A DNA stretch of 64,000 nucleotides from Marinobacterium lacunae (GTDB taxonomy: Bacteria; Pseudomonadota; Gammaproteobacteria; Pseudomonadales; Balneatricaceae). The DNA lies in assembly GCF_000705555.1 (NCBI RefSeq), contig NZ_JMQN01000028.1, forward strand, positions 29,089-93,088, in the 5' to 3' direction. Of the stretch, positions 7,584-16,108 are shown in pieces; position 1 is the stretch's first letter, and every line of letters starts with the position of its first letter. The notes beneath the pieces were generated by a model, which searched no databases, was not told the origin of the DNA, and saw only the letters and a program-made list of their open reading frames with translations. Made by a program: the position numbers and the translations under genes.

Positions 7584-10181
7584 TCAGGCCTCTACGGTCG
7601 GAATGACGCTGGACGCCTTGGACACGTAGTTTTCGATCTGATCGAAGTTCAGGTAGCGATAGATATCGCCTGCCATGCTGTCGATCTTGTTCGCGTAAGC
7701 CATGTACTCCTCAACGGTTGGCAACTTGCCTTCCAGTGCCGCAACCGCAGCCAGTTCGGCAGATGCCAGGAAAACATTGGCACCGTCACCGAGACGGTTC
7801 GGGAAGTTACGGGTTGAGGTGGAAACAACCGTGGACTTGGCAGCTACGCGTGCCTGGTTACCCATGCACAAAGAGCAGCCTGGCATTTCCATACGTGCAC
7901 CGGCCTTACCGAAGATGCTGTAGTAACCTTCGTCAGACAGCTGAGCCTGGTCCATCTTGGTTGGCGGTGCAATCCACATACGGGTCGGGATCGATTGACC
8001 GGATGCTTCCAGCAGCTTACCGGCAGCACGGAAGTGGCCGATGTTGGTCATGCAGGAACCGATGAATACTTCATCGATCTTGTTGCCGGCCACATCAGAC
8101 AGCAGGCGAGCGTCGTCCGGATCGTTCGGAGCGCACAGGATCGGCTCCTTGATCTCGGACATGTCGATCTCGATCACTTCAGCGTACTCGGCGTCGGCGT
8201 CGGCACGCATCAGGCTCGGGTTGGCCAGCCACTCTTCCATGCCCTTGATGCGACGCTCGATGGTGCGCACATCGCCATAGCCTTCAGCGATCATCCACTT
8301 CAGCATGACAATGTTGGAGCGCAGGTATTCAGCGACGGAGTCTTCGGACAGGGTGATTGTACAACCGGCGGCAGAACGCTCGGCAGAGGCGTCAGACAGT
8401 TCGAAAGCCTGCTCGACGGTCAGCTCTTCCAGGCCTTCGATCTCAAGGACGCGGCCAGAGAACGCGTTCTTCTTGCCGGCCTTCTCAACGGTCAGCAAGC
8501 CCTGCTTGATGCCGTAGTAGGGGATGGCATGAACGAGGTCGCGCAGGGTGATGCCAGGGTTACGCTTGCCCTTGAAGCGAACCAGAACCGATTCCGGCAT
8601 ATCCAGCGGCATAACGCCGGTGGCAGCAGCAAAGGCAACCAGACCAGAGCCGGCCGGGAAGGAGATGCCCAGCGGGAAACGGGTATGAGAGTCACCACCG
8701 GTACCTACAGTATCCGGCAGCAGCATACGGTTCAGCCAAGAGTGGATAACGCCGTCACCCGGACGCAGGGAGACACCGCCGCGGTTCATGATGAAGTCCG
8801 GCAGGGTGTGGTGGGTATTGACGTCGACCGGTTTCGGATAAGCGGCAGTGTGGCAGAATGACTGCATGACCAGATCGGCTGAGAAGCCCAGGCACGCCAG
8901 GTCTTTCAGCTCGTCACGGGTCATCGGGCCGGTGGTGTCCTGAGAACCAACGGTTGTCATCTTCGGCTCGCAGTACATGCCGGGACGTACGCCCTCAAGG
9001 CCACAGGCCTTGCCGACCATCTTCTGAGCCAGGGTGTAACCCTTGCCAGTGTCAGCCGGCTGCTCGGGCTTGCGGAACAGATCGGAATGACCGAGACCCA
9101 GCGCTTCGCGAGCTTTTTCCGTCAGGCCGCGACCGATGATCAGCGGGATACGGCCGCCGGCGCGTACTTCGTCGAGCAGTACCTGAGTTTTCAGCTCAAA
9201 GGTGCTGATCACTTCGTCGGTGCCGTGCTTGCACACTTTGCCTTCGTACGGGTAGACATCAATGACGTCACCCATCTCCATCTTGTCGACCGGCATCTCG
9301 ATTGGCAGGGCGCCTGCATCTTCCATGGTGTTATAGAAGATCGGAGCGATCTTGCCGCCGAAGCAGTAGCCGCCAGCACGCTTGTTCGGTACGTGCGGAA
9401 TATCGTCACCGAAGAACCACAGTACGGAGTTGGTGGCGGACTTGCGGGAAGAGCCTGTGCCGACCACGTCACCGACGTAGGCGACCGGGAAGCCTTTGGC
9501 TTTCACTTCTTCGATCTGTGCCAGGGGACCTTTTACACCCGGCTGTTCCGGATTAATCCCTTCGCGTTCCATCTTCAGCATGGCGTTTGCGTGAAGCGGG
9601 ATGTCCGGACGTGACCATGCATCCGGAGCCGGAGACAGGTCATCGGTATTGGTCTCACCGGGAACCTTGAATACGGTTACGGTGATCTTGTCTTCCAACT
9701 TGGGCTTGCTGGTGAACCATTCACCGTTGGCCCAGGACTCTACTACCTGTTTGGCATAGGCATTACCCGCGTCCATCTTCTCCTTCACGTCGTGGAAGGC
9801 ATCGAACATCAGCAGGGTGTGAGACAGCGCCTTGGCGGCAGTCGGAGCCAGGGACTCGTCATCCAGTGATTCAACCAGTGGCGCAATGTTGTATCCGCCC
9901 AGCATGGTGCCCAGCAGCTCAACGGCCTTTACCTTGTCGACGAGCGGTGAAGAAGCTTCTCCCTTCGCGATGGCGGCCAGGAAACCGGCCTTAACATAAG
10001 CCGCCTGGTCTACGCCGGCAGGAACTCGGTTGGTGAGCAGCTCCAGCAGGAACTCTTCTTCGCCGGCAGGGGGATTTTTCAGCAGCTCAACCAGTGATGC
10101 AGTCTGTTCCGGATCCAGGGGTTTCGGCGGCACGCCTTCTGCAGCGCGTTCTTCTACATGTTTACGATAAGCTTCAAGCAC
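7584..10181 (-). CDS. acnB: Bifunctional aconitate hydratase 2 / 2-methylisocitrate dehydratase
   Basis: 865 residues from a GTG at 10181, the same length as I recall for E. coli AcnB. The GTG is preferred to the upstream in-frame ATG (10232) because [16 protein letters not shown] aligns with the known AcnB start and GAGGG lies 8 bp before it. The enzyme interconverts citrate and isocitrate in the TCA and glyoxylate cycles. Cluster cysteines are seen in [21 protein letters not shown] and [13 protein letters not shown]. An N-terminal HEAT-like domain precedes the swivel domain, as in AcnB and not AcnA. Single-gene unit with its own terminator. Confidence 0.97.
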   Translation of the reverse strand: MLEAYRKHVEERAAEGVPPKPLDPEQTASLVELLKNPPAGEEEFLLELLTNRVPAGVDQAAYVKAGFLAAIAKGEASSPLVDKVKAVELLGTMLGGYNIAPLVESLDDESLAPTAAKALSHTLLMFDAFHDVKEKMDAGNAYAKQVVESWANGEWFTSKPKLEDKITVTVFKVPGETNTDDLSPAPDAWSRPDIPLHANAMLKMEREGINPEQPGVKGPLAQIEEVKAKGFPVAYVGDVVGTGSSRKSATNSVLWFFGDDIPHVPNKRAGGYCFGGKIAPIFYNTMEDAGALPIEMPVDKMEMGDVIDVYPYEGKVCKHGTDEVISTFELKTQVLLDEVRAGGRIPLIIGRGLTEKAREALGLGHSDLFRKPEQPADTGKGYTLAQKMVGKACGLEGVRPGMYCEPKMTTVGSQDTTGPMTRDELKDLACLGFSADLVMQSFCHTAAYPKPVDVNTHHTLPDFIMNRGGVSLRPGDGVIHSWLNRMLLPDTVGTGGDSHTRFPLGISFPAGSGLVAFAAATGVMPLDMPESVLVRFKGKRNPGITLRDLVHAIPYYGIKQGLLTVEKAGKKNAFSGRVLEIEGLEELTVEQAFELSDASAERSAAGCTITLSEDSVAEYLRSNIVMLKWMIAEGYGDVRTIERRIKGMEEWLANPSLMRADADAEYAEVIEIDMSEIKEPILCAPNDPDDARLLSDVAGNKIDEVFIGSCMTNIGHFRAAGKLLEASGQSIPTRMWIAPPTKMDQAQLSDEGYYSIFGKAGARMEMPGCSLCMGNQARVAAKSTVVSTSTRNFPNRLGDGANVFLASAELAAVAALEGKLPTVEEYMAYANKIDSMAGDIYRYLNFDQIENYVSKASSVIPTVEA

Positions 10182-10469
10182 GACATGGCCCTCATCTGTT
10201 GTAATCGCCGGCGGCGCTTTGAAAACCCTCACCCACCTATCCGGCGACTTATCGACTAGGTATCGATTTTGTGTTTGGCGACGCGGATTTTAGCTGAAGG
10301 GGGGCTTAAAGTTAAGTTTGTCGACAATCTAGAGCCTTAGACTTTGGGTCTAGCATCCCTTTGTTTGTGCTCTTTGACGCGTATCAACTAAAGTTACGCG
10401 AAGGTTGCTTGTAGCCTGCGACCAACGTATAACCCACCATACACCTGTTTGGAACATGGAGGATTGTCC
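10182..10469. other. 288-bp divergent intergenic region, acnB / roadblock-PAS operon
   Basis: Contains the acnB ribosome-binding site, a promoter for the rightward operon (10405-10433) and a small TAGAC/GTCTA inverted repeat near 10340. No ORF or RNA gene is recognised. Confidence 0.5.
10405..10433 (+). promoter_or_regulatory. Candidate sigma70 promoter of the 10.4-14.4 kb operon
   Basis: TTGCTT (10405-10410) and TATAAC (10428-10433) are 17 bp apart, giving a predicted leader of about 30 bases before the first start codon at 10470. Confidence 0.6.
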
Positions 10470-10928
10470 ATGAATTTGCCTATAGTCGACCCGTCGGATA
10501 CTCCGCTTGGGGGAGGCGCTTTGCAATTCCAGATCAATCGTCAGCTCGAACTGTTCCGGATTCAGGAAGATAGTCATCTTATCTACCGTGGCGATCAGAA
10601 CGTGATCGTTTTGCGATACCTGCAGCGCAGAGTGGCAGCGCGGCCCAAACAGTTGCGCAATCATATTCGTCGAGTCTACTTGGCGATCAAAAGCCGGGAC
10701 TCCGAACATCTGACAGGTGCGCTTATCGATCTGATTCTAGTTCTCCACGGTCGAGGACGCTATTTGATTAACCGGATGTTGGATCAGTCAAAGCCGCTGT
10801 TACAGCCAGCGCATTTAAGACTGATGCGACAGGTGACAGATTCTGGAAACATCGAGCGGCTGCGTACCCTGTCTCAGGGTGAGTCAGTGCTAAGTAATGG
10901 CGGAATGCCTCTGGCGGTTGCCCTGTAA
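10470..10928 (+). CDS. Protein of unknown function, first gene of roadblock/PAS operon
   Basis: 152 residues from the ATG at 10470, which has GGAGGA upstream. No family recognised. It looks mainly helical and basic in the middle (YLQRRVAARPKQLRNHIRRVY, split about residues 48-68), with a stretch like a tetratricopeptide-type or small helical bundle repeat (ALIDLILVLHGRGRYLI). No signal peptide or membrane segment. Its TAA overlaps the next ATG (TAATG), so the first two genes are translationally coupled. The position suggests an adaptor or structural part of the same complex; that is inference. Confidence 0.7.
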   Translation: MNLPIVDPSDTPLGGGALQFQINRQLELFRIQEDSHLIYRGDQNVIVLRYLQRRVAARPKQLRNHIRRVYLAIKSRDSEHLTGALIDLILVLHGRGRYLINRMLDQSKPLLQPAHLRLMRQVTDSGNIERLRTLSQGESVLSNGGMPLAVAL

Positions 10929-12040
10929 TGAGTTTAAACGGACTTTCTATTGGCTTGCTCGGTTTCTCCGGGCGAGAGCTGAATATGCTCGAAGTGTTCT
11001 TCGGGAGCTCAAATAACCCAGGATTGACATTGGCCGCACCGGAAAAATCGGCATCACTTCTGGTCAATCTCGGCTCCGAGTCGGACGCCAAGCAGTTTCT
11101 TCACTGGTACAAGACGCGTGATACGTGTCCGGTCATCGTAGTTGTCGATGATCTCAAAGCACCCAAGGGAATGCTCGAACTGCAAAGGCCGCTGGAGATT
11201 CCCAATCTCCGCTCGGCACTTAAGCGTGTCCTCGACGAGCTGCGTAAAGGTGTTTCCGGTGCGAACCGATCTGCTTTGAATGAAACGCCGCAAAAGGCCG
11301 CGTCGCTGAAGATGGATCCGTCTGAGCTAAAGGCGCTGATTGCCGAGGCAGGAGTGTCCGCACCGAAGCCGGCGCCAAAACCGAAAGCGCTCAATACGGT
11401 GCGCGACGCCTCCAAATCGCGTTTGGTGTTGCGATGGAGTGATGCAGAACGGGATATGCTAATGCGCCGTGCGTGCGGCTCTTTGCCTGATCTTGATCCT
11501 GAGTTGCCGGGCTGGAAAAAGCGGATCCTATTTTCAGTGGCCGGGCGTTTCATCGATCAGGTCACCAAGATGGTCTCACTTGCACAGGAGCAGGAAACGC
11601 CCATGCAGGTGACCGGAATCCCCGGAGACTTCATCTACTATCCCGATAGGGATCTGTTCAGTTATGACCTTGATCCTGATCTATTGGTGCAGATGGCCAG
11701 CAGTCGATTTGGTATCGGTGAGCTTGGGTGTGAGCCTGTCGATGTGACCACGCCCATTGATCCCATCGTCAAGCGCGATCAGATGCTTTGGGTGCTTGCG
11801 CTGTTCACCGCTGCCGGGCGTGTGCCCGACCATCTCGATCCGGCAGCTAAGTACCGCATTTCAGATACGACTAATCTTAAGCGCTTCATGTTGACGCCTC
11901 AGGCAGAAAACATTGCCAAGGCCTGGGCGGCAGACAGCCGAAGTGCACTTGATATAGTGCAGCTGCTTAAACTTCCCCAACGGTATGTATTTTCGTTTAT
12001 GGCCGCGGCTGATGCGGCCGGATTATTCGAGCGTAGATAA
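10928..12040 (+). CDS. Pseudo-receiver-like protein with C-terminal winged-helix-like end, unknown family
   Basis: 370 residues. Residues 1-110 resemble a CheY-like fold in pattern: a hydrophobic first strand LSIGLLGFS, a VIVVVDDL strand, and RPLEIPNLRSALKRVL where receivers have 'KP..…L…I'. The usual acidic pocket and phospho-Asp are not evident. A proline/lysine linker (about 140-160) follows, then a domain with conserved-looking motifs GDFIYYPDRDLFSYD and a C-terminal helical end (LDIVQLLKLPQRYVFSFMAAADAAGLFE) like the winged helix of DUF4388/PatA-type proteins. Not recognised as a named family. Cytoplasmic. Confidence 0.65.
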   Translation: MSLNGLSIGLLGFSGRELNMLEVFFGSSNNPGLTLAAPEKSASLLVNLGSESDAKQFLHWYKTRDTCPVIVVVDDLKAPKGMLELQRPLEIPNLRSALKRVLDELRKGVSGANRSALNETPQKAASLKMDPSELKALIAEAGVSAPKPAPKPKALNTVRDASKSRLVLRWSDAERDMLMRRACGSLPDLDPELPGWKKRILFSVAGRFIDQVTKMVSLAQEQETPMQVTGIPGDFIYYPDRDLFSYDLDPDLLVQMASSRFGIGELGCEPVDVTTPIDPIVKRDQMLWVLALFTAAGRVPDHLDPAAKYRISDTTNLKRFMLTPQAENIAKAWAADSRSALDIVQLLKLPQRYVFSFMAAADAAGLFERR

Positions 12041-12051
12041 GGAGATGACGC

Positions 12052-12702
12052 ATGAGCGCTCAATCCATCAAGCCACTCAGTGATAGCGACGAAACGCTTT
12101 ATTTTCAGGTGCTTCCTGCAGGAGCTTACTATGCCACTTTTAGTGGCGAGCCGGATAATATGCGTGCGTTGCTTTTGCAATTACTGAGTTCCGATACCCC
12201 CGTTCCCTACATTCCGGCGTTGCTGGAGCGGCTGACGGGACTTGGCGCTGATGATGCACAACAGCTCTTGGTTGATATGCATTCACGCAACTTTATTGAG
12301 CTGATGGCCAACCCGCATGAAATCGTTAATGGCTCACTGGAAAGGATACTGCCGGACCTGATTGCTCCTCTGGGCGAGGGAAAGGTGCTGCTCTCCGATG
12401 AGCAGGGTTTTTCATTGGCCCAGAAAGGGTTCGAACCTGCTGACGAAGAAGCCGTGGCGGGGCTCGCGGCCGATATCATGATGCTTAGCGAACGTCATAC
12501 CAGTCTGATCAACAACCACCTTGGCCTTTACGGTTGTTCGTGGGCACTGGTTAACGCGGTCGGTCAGAGTGACCTGGGTTTCTGGGTACTGACCATCGGT
12601 CGTGAAAAATTTTTGTTAATTATCGAGGGTATGCCGTATCTGAACCGGCAGCCATTCGTAGATCTGACCTCAGTGTTGATCCGGCGCTATCTGGATCATT
12701 AA
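12052..12702 (+). CDS. Divergent roadblock/LC7-like protein with N-terminal helical domain
   Basis: 216 residues, start with AAGGAG 7 bp upstream. Residues 1-85 look like a winged-helix or helical region. From about residue 100, GKVLLSDEQGFSLAQ, then DEEAVAGLAADIMMLSERH and GFWVLTIGREKFLLIIEG follow the strand-helix-strand order of roadblock/LC7 domains ('…LVS.DGLVIA…EE.AA.AA.L..L…'). The match is weaker than for the next gene and is my reading of the pattern. It may pair with that protein as a heterodimer. 11 bp after the preceding stop. Confidence 0.6.
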   Translation: MSAQSIKPLSDSDETLYFQVLPAGAYYATFSGEPDNMRALLLQLLSSDTPVPYIPALLERLTGLGADDAQQLLVDMHSRNFIELMANPHEIVNGSLERILPDLIAPLGEGKVLLSDEQGFSLAQKGFEPADEEAVAGLAADIMMLSERHTSLINNHLGLYGCSWALVNAVGQSDLGFWVLTIGREKFLLIIEGMPYLNRQPFVDLTSVLIRRYLDH

Positions 12703-12729
12703 GAACTAGCAGTGGAAAAGGAGATTTTC

Positions 12730-13092
12730 ATGCGCGCGGAAATGTTGAACACGATTTTGCGTGATTTGAACGGTACCTCGACCGAAATCGAGGCATGTGC
12801 CGTAATTTCAACCGATGGCTTGGTAATCGACTCACTGCTGCCGGCAGGTATGGACGAAGACAGGGTGGGTGCAATGAGCGCCGCTATCCTCTCTTTGGGT
12901 GAGCGTACCGCACGCGAGCTGGCGCGAGGTGAGCTCGAGCAGGTGCTTGTCAAAGGGGATCAGGGCTACATCCTGATGACACATGCCAATGCCGAATCGG
13001 TGCTGACGGTGGTGGCAAAGCCAAATGCTCGCCTGGGCTTGATCTTTCTCGACGTAAAGCGTGCAGCGGAAGCGATTGGTAAGGTTCTCTGA
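12730..13092 (+). CDS. Roadblock/LC7 domain protein (MglB-like)
   Basis: 120 residues from the ATG at 12730, which has AAGGAG about 7 bp upstream; an in-frame GTG six codons earlier overlaps that site. The whole protein is one roadblock domain: MLNTILRDLNG helix, IEACAVISTDGLVIDS strand pair, long helix AAILSLGERTARELARGE, and QVLVKGDQGYILMTHANAESVLTVVA. Roadblock proteins form dimers that regulate small Ras-like GTPases (MglB acts on MglA). No GTPase gene is found in this operon, so the partner is either elsewhere or absent. Confidence 0.85.
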   Translation: MRAEMLNTILRDLNGTSTEIEACAVISTDGLVIDSLLPAGMDEDRVGAMSAAILSLGERTARELARGELEQVLVKGDQGYILMTHANAESVLTVVAKPNARLGLIFLDVKRAAEAIGKVL

Positions 13093-13133
13093 GGCAAGAG
13101 AGGCGTGCAGGCTTGTGTTAAAGGAGTCGCAAT

Positions 13134-13595
13134 ATGTCTGAAAAGGATACGGGGTCAGTCCGAGAAGAGCTGATCAAATACTTCGATGGTAGCGAGCGAG
13201 TAGCCGAGATCGTTGATGAAGAGGTCCCGTTCCCTGACGGTAAGCTGATCGTTTCGCGGACGAATACCAAGGGCATTATTACCCATGTGAATCAGGCATT
13301 TGTCGATATGTCTGCTTATAGCCGTGATGAATTGATCGGCGCTAATCACAATATCCTGCGTCACCCGGATATGCCCGCAGTCGCGTTCAAGGGGCTGTGG
13401 GATACGATCGAGGGCGGCGAGAAGTGGCAGGGATATGTGAAAAACCTGCGCAAGGATGGGCGGTATTACTGGGTTAAAGCAACCGTCATCCCCAATGTGA
13501 GGGAAGGTAAGCTGGTTGGCTATACCTCGGTAAGGCGCAAGCCCTCTCGCAGCAAGATCGCCGAGAGTGAGGCGCTCTACGTCACGTTGAAATAG
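13134..13595 (+). CDS. Stand-alone Aer-type PAS sensor protein
   Basis: 153 residues. After about 35 extra N-terminal residues the PAS core closely follows the aerotaxis receptor Aer: GIITHVNQAFVDMSAYS, then NHNILRHPDMP (72-81), W98, VKNLRKDGRYYWVKA (102-116) and REGKLVGYTSVR. In Aer this PAS binds FAD and reads redox state; the RHPDMP and tryptophan positions are kept. Unlike Aer it has no membrane anchor, HAMP or methyl-accepting domain. It is followed after 10 bp by the PhnD-like gene. FAD binding is inferred from family likeness. Confidence 0.85.
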   Translation: MSEKDTGSVREELIKYFDGSERVAEIVDEEVPFPDGKLIVSRTNTKGIITHVNQAFVDMSAYSRDELIGANHNILRHPDMPAVAFKGLWDTIEGGEKWQGYVKNLRKDGRYYWVKATVIPNVREGKLVGYTSVRRKPSRSKIAESEALYVTLK

Positions 13596-13605
13596 GGGAA
13601 CGGAT

Positions 13606-14352
13606 ATGCCTTTTAATTTTACGGTGAGTCCTGATTTTGCACCGGACCACATGTCGGGCTGGTTTTATTTCAATACTTGGCTGCAGCGAAACCTCGGTAC
13701 TGACATTCATCTTGAGTTGTTCGACAGTTTCGACGAGCAGCGTGAGCAGATCAGGGCCGGAAAAATCGACCTGATATACGCCAACCCTTACGACGCGTCG
13801 ATGCTGGTACGGGAGCAGGGGTTCAAGGCGGTCGCTCGGCCGGCAGGGACCAGGGATGAGGCGGTAGTCGTTGTTCCCGCAAACAGCAGTGTTGAATCTG
13901 TTGAAGATCTTATGGCGGGGTCTCGTCTGGCAACAACGGCAGATCCTGATGTACATACTATCGGTATGATAATGCTTGAGCCCGCGGATCTCGATTCAAG
14001 CAATATCAGCCAGCGTGAATACGATACGTATATTCTCGTGGCGAAGGCGTTGCTGCGTGGCGAGGCTGACGTCGGCTTCTTCCTTAAGCAGGGCTTTGAC
14101 GAGTTGTCCGATCTGATCAAGGGGCAAATGCGCGTTTTGGTCAGCAGTCAGATCAGCGTTGTGCATCATGCTTTGCTTGTAGGTCCGAGCCTGCAGGACC
14201 GATTTGACGACCTTAGCCGAATGCTTGTCGATATGCATACCGACGAGAAAGGGGCGGGTGTGTTGGAAAGTATGGGGCTTTCGCGCTGGGAGGCGATGAG
14301 CGTCGAACAGACCGAGTTCATGATTGATCTAATCGATACATTGACGATTTGA
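13606..14352 (+). CDS. PhnD-like substrate-binding fold protein without signal peptide
   Basis: 248 residues. Motifs of phosphate/phosphonate ABC binding proteins are visible: a QREQIRAGKIDLIYANPYDASMLV stretch (read in parts, 45-70), a RDEAVVVVPANSSVESVEDLMAGSRLA segment (about 83-110), and KALLRGEADVGFF (about 148-160). Normal PhnD-type proteins are exported. Here the protein starts MPFNFTVSPDFAPDHM, directly at the first strand of the fold, with no hydrophobic signal, and the GGGGAA ribosome-binding site fixes this start. There are no permease or ATPase genes nearby. A cytoplasmic ligand sensor is the simplest reading. Confidence 0.8.
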   Translation: MPFNFTVSPDFAPDHMSGWFYFNTWLQRNLGTDIHLELFDSFDEQREQIRAGKIDLIYANPYDASMLVREQGFKAVARPAGTRDEAVVVVPANSSVESVEDLMAGSRLATTADPDVHTIGMIMLEPADLDSSNISQREYDTYILVAKALLRGEADVGFFLKQGFDELSDLIKGQMRVLVSSQISVVHHALLVGPSLQDRFDDLSRMLVDMHTDEKGAGVLESMGLSRWEAMSVEQTEFMIDLIDTLTI

Positions 14353-14391
14353 TTTTTCAAGCCGCTCTTGGCGAGCGGGGATGACGCAAGA

Positions 14392-14426
14392 AGCGGACGT
14401 CAGCAGCGCATGATGTCCGCTTTTTA
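14392..14426 (+). terminator. Terminator of the roadblock/PAS operon
   Basis: AGCGGACGTCA (14392-14402) pairs with TGATGTCCGCT (11 bp, one G-T) and is followed by five T. It lies 40 bp after the last gene and also just before the end of the convergent protease gene. Confidence 0.8.
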
Positions 14427-14428
14427 GT

Positions 14429-15259
14429 TTAGTAGGGTTTGAAACGATCGCAGTCCGGGTGACGGCCGTTGTTAATAGCCTCTCGCCAAACGGGAAGGTA
14501 GGTGTCAGCCTGCGCGCTTAACTGCTGTATGCGGGTTGCTGGAGCCGGGTGCGTCGACAGAAACTCAGGCGGTGTTGCACCTCCCTGCTTTGACATCTCC
14601 TGCCAAAGTGCCGCGGCTTCCCGGGGATCGAAGCCGGCCTTTGCCATCAACTCCTGGCCCAGTTGGTCTGCCTCGCTCTCGTGTCGTCGGCTATAGGGAA
14701 GCAGAATGCCGTATTGGGCGCCCAGTCCCACTGCATTGAGGGCTGCCTGTCGGGTAGTGGAGTCCACCGTTTCCCCTAAAATAAGCGAGGTGGTGGCCAG
14801 GCCCAGCTGGGTAAGCTGTTGCTGACTCAGCCGGGCATTGCTGTGCTGGGCCAGAACATGTGCCACCTCGTGGCCGATTACCGATGCCAGCTGGTGGTGG
14901 TTCTTTGCCAGCTTGATCATGCCGGTATACACGCCAATTTTTGCCCCGGGTAGTGCAAAGGCGTTTTTATCATCGCTCTTGAATACCACCAGTTCCCACT
15001 GGCTTGGTTGATAGCCGTACTCTCTGGGCACCTGCGCGACGATGGCATTCGCTATGCAAGCGACGTACTTGTTGGTTTTGGCATCCTGCTCGATGGGCTT
15101 TTGCTTTTTCATCTCTTCGAAGGATTGGGATCCAATCGAATTCATTTGCGCGGAAGAGTTCAGTAGCAGCGTCTTCTCCCCGGTGGGAGAGACAGCACAG
15201 CCGGTAGCGGCGAGGCTGAGGAGGGCGGTCGTCAATATCCGTTTCATCGACTTGGGCAT
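14429..15259 (-). CDS. M48 family zinc metalloprotease, lipoprotein (LoiP/YggG-like)
   Basis: 276 residues from the ATG at 15259, with AAGGA close upstream; the open frame extends further but without a signal. The N-terminus MPKSMKRILTTALLSLAATGC is a lipoprotein signal ending in a plausible lipobox (ATGC). The zinc site GHEVAHVLAQHS (HExxH) and the third ligand in SEADQLG are present. Such periplasmic, membrane-attached proteases act in outer-membrane quality control. LoiP and BepA both belong to M48; there is no TPR region here, so it is not BepA. Divergent from miaE. Confidence 0.88.
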   Translation of the reverse strand: MPKSMKRILTTALLSLAATGCAVSPTGEKTLLLNSSAQMNSIGSQSFEEMKKQKPIEQDAKTNKYVACIANAIVAQVPREYGYQPSQWELVVFKSDDKNAFALPGAKIGVYTGMIKLAKNHHQLASVIGHEVAHVLAQHSNARLSQQQLTQLGLATTSLILGETVDSTTRQAALNAVGLGAQYGILLPYSRRHESEADQLGQELMAKAGFDPREAAALWQEMSKQGGATPPEFLSTHPAPATRIQQLSAQADTYLPVWREAINNGRHPDCDRFKPY

Positions 15260-15481
15260 GGTGTCCTTCGTACCTTGGGTTTCTAATAGATCGAGCACTA
15301 GTATCGCGCGGCGGATGTCGAGCCGCAATTGGGATATCCCACAGGGATAGCATGGCGAATAATGGCGAATAACGGTCTCACTCTGATAAAATTCACGCCT
15401 GTAGGTTAAGCGTAAGCCGCTCCCGTTTAGCAGACTTTTCAATTCGATTTCAATCAATCAGCGGCGGTTAAAGATGGTCTA

Positions 15482-16108
15482 ATGGACGCGCTCAACGAGA
15501 TACTTGCCTTTCTGGCTTGCCCCACCCCCAAGAGTTGGATAGAGAAAGCCGCGAACCCCGAGTCGTTGCCGATATTGTTGATCGATCATGCGCATTGCGA
15601 AAAGAAAGCAGCGTCGACGGCGATGAACCTGATGTTTCGCTATGTTGATCGCAGCGATCTGCTCAATAAGATGTCCCGGCTTGCGCGTGAAGAGCTGATA
15701 CATTTCGAGCAGTGCTTGGCATTGATGGAGGCGCGTGGTATTCAATATGGCCACATGTCGCCATCCCGTTATGCCGCTGGGCTCCGGCAGTCGGTTAGAA
15801 CCAGTGAACCCGGGCGTTTGATTGATCTGTTGATCATCGGGGCGTTTATTGAGGCGCGCTCATGCGAACGATTCGCGGCACTGGCGCCTTACCTGGATGA
15901 TGAGCTGGCCAAGTTCTACAGGTCTCTGCTCAAGTCAGAGGGGCGGCATTACCAGGATTACCTCTCGTTGGCCGAGGCGTATGCGGGTGAGCCTATCGAC
16001 GATCGAATCGCTCATTTCAGGGCGTTGGAAAAACAGCTGGTGGAAGAGCCTGATGAGGAGTTCCGTTTTCATAGCGGCGCCCCTGCCCAGGAAGATGTTG
16101 CGGCTTAA
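15482..16108 (+). CDS. miaE: tRNA-(ms2io6A37) hydroxylase
   Basis: 208 residues. Ferritin-like diiron protein that hydroxylates the ms2i6A37 side chain. The carboxylate/histidine ligands fall in EELIHFEQC (about 61-69) and ARSCERFAAL and EGRHYQDYL further on, and the opening LAFLACPTPKSWI is typical. No signal or membrane region. The stop overlaps the convergent lpxH stop by 4 bp. Known from a limited set of bacteria such as Salmonella and Pseudomonas. Confidence 0.9.
   Translation: MDALNEILAFLACPTPKSWIEKAANPESLPILLIDHAHCEKKAASTAMNLMFRYVDRSDLLNKMSRLAREELIHFEQCLALMEARGIQYGHMSPSRYAAGLRQSVRTSEPGRLIDLLIIGAFIEARSCERFAALAPYLDDELAKFYRSLLKSEGRHYQDYLSLAEAYAGEPIDDRIAHFRALEKQLVEEPDEEFRFHSGAPAQEDVAA

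Noticed and set aside
7995..8861. 288-residue open frame opposite acnB
   Set aside because: Antisense shadow of a highly biased gene.
15352..15371. Tandem 10-bp direct repeat ATGGCGAATA
   Set aside because: Only two units, no inverted symmetry and no promoter context; could be slippage.
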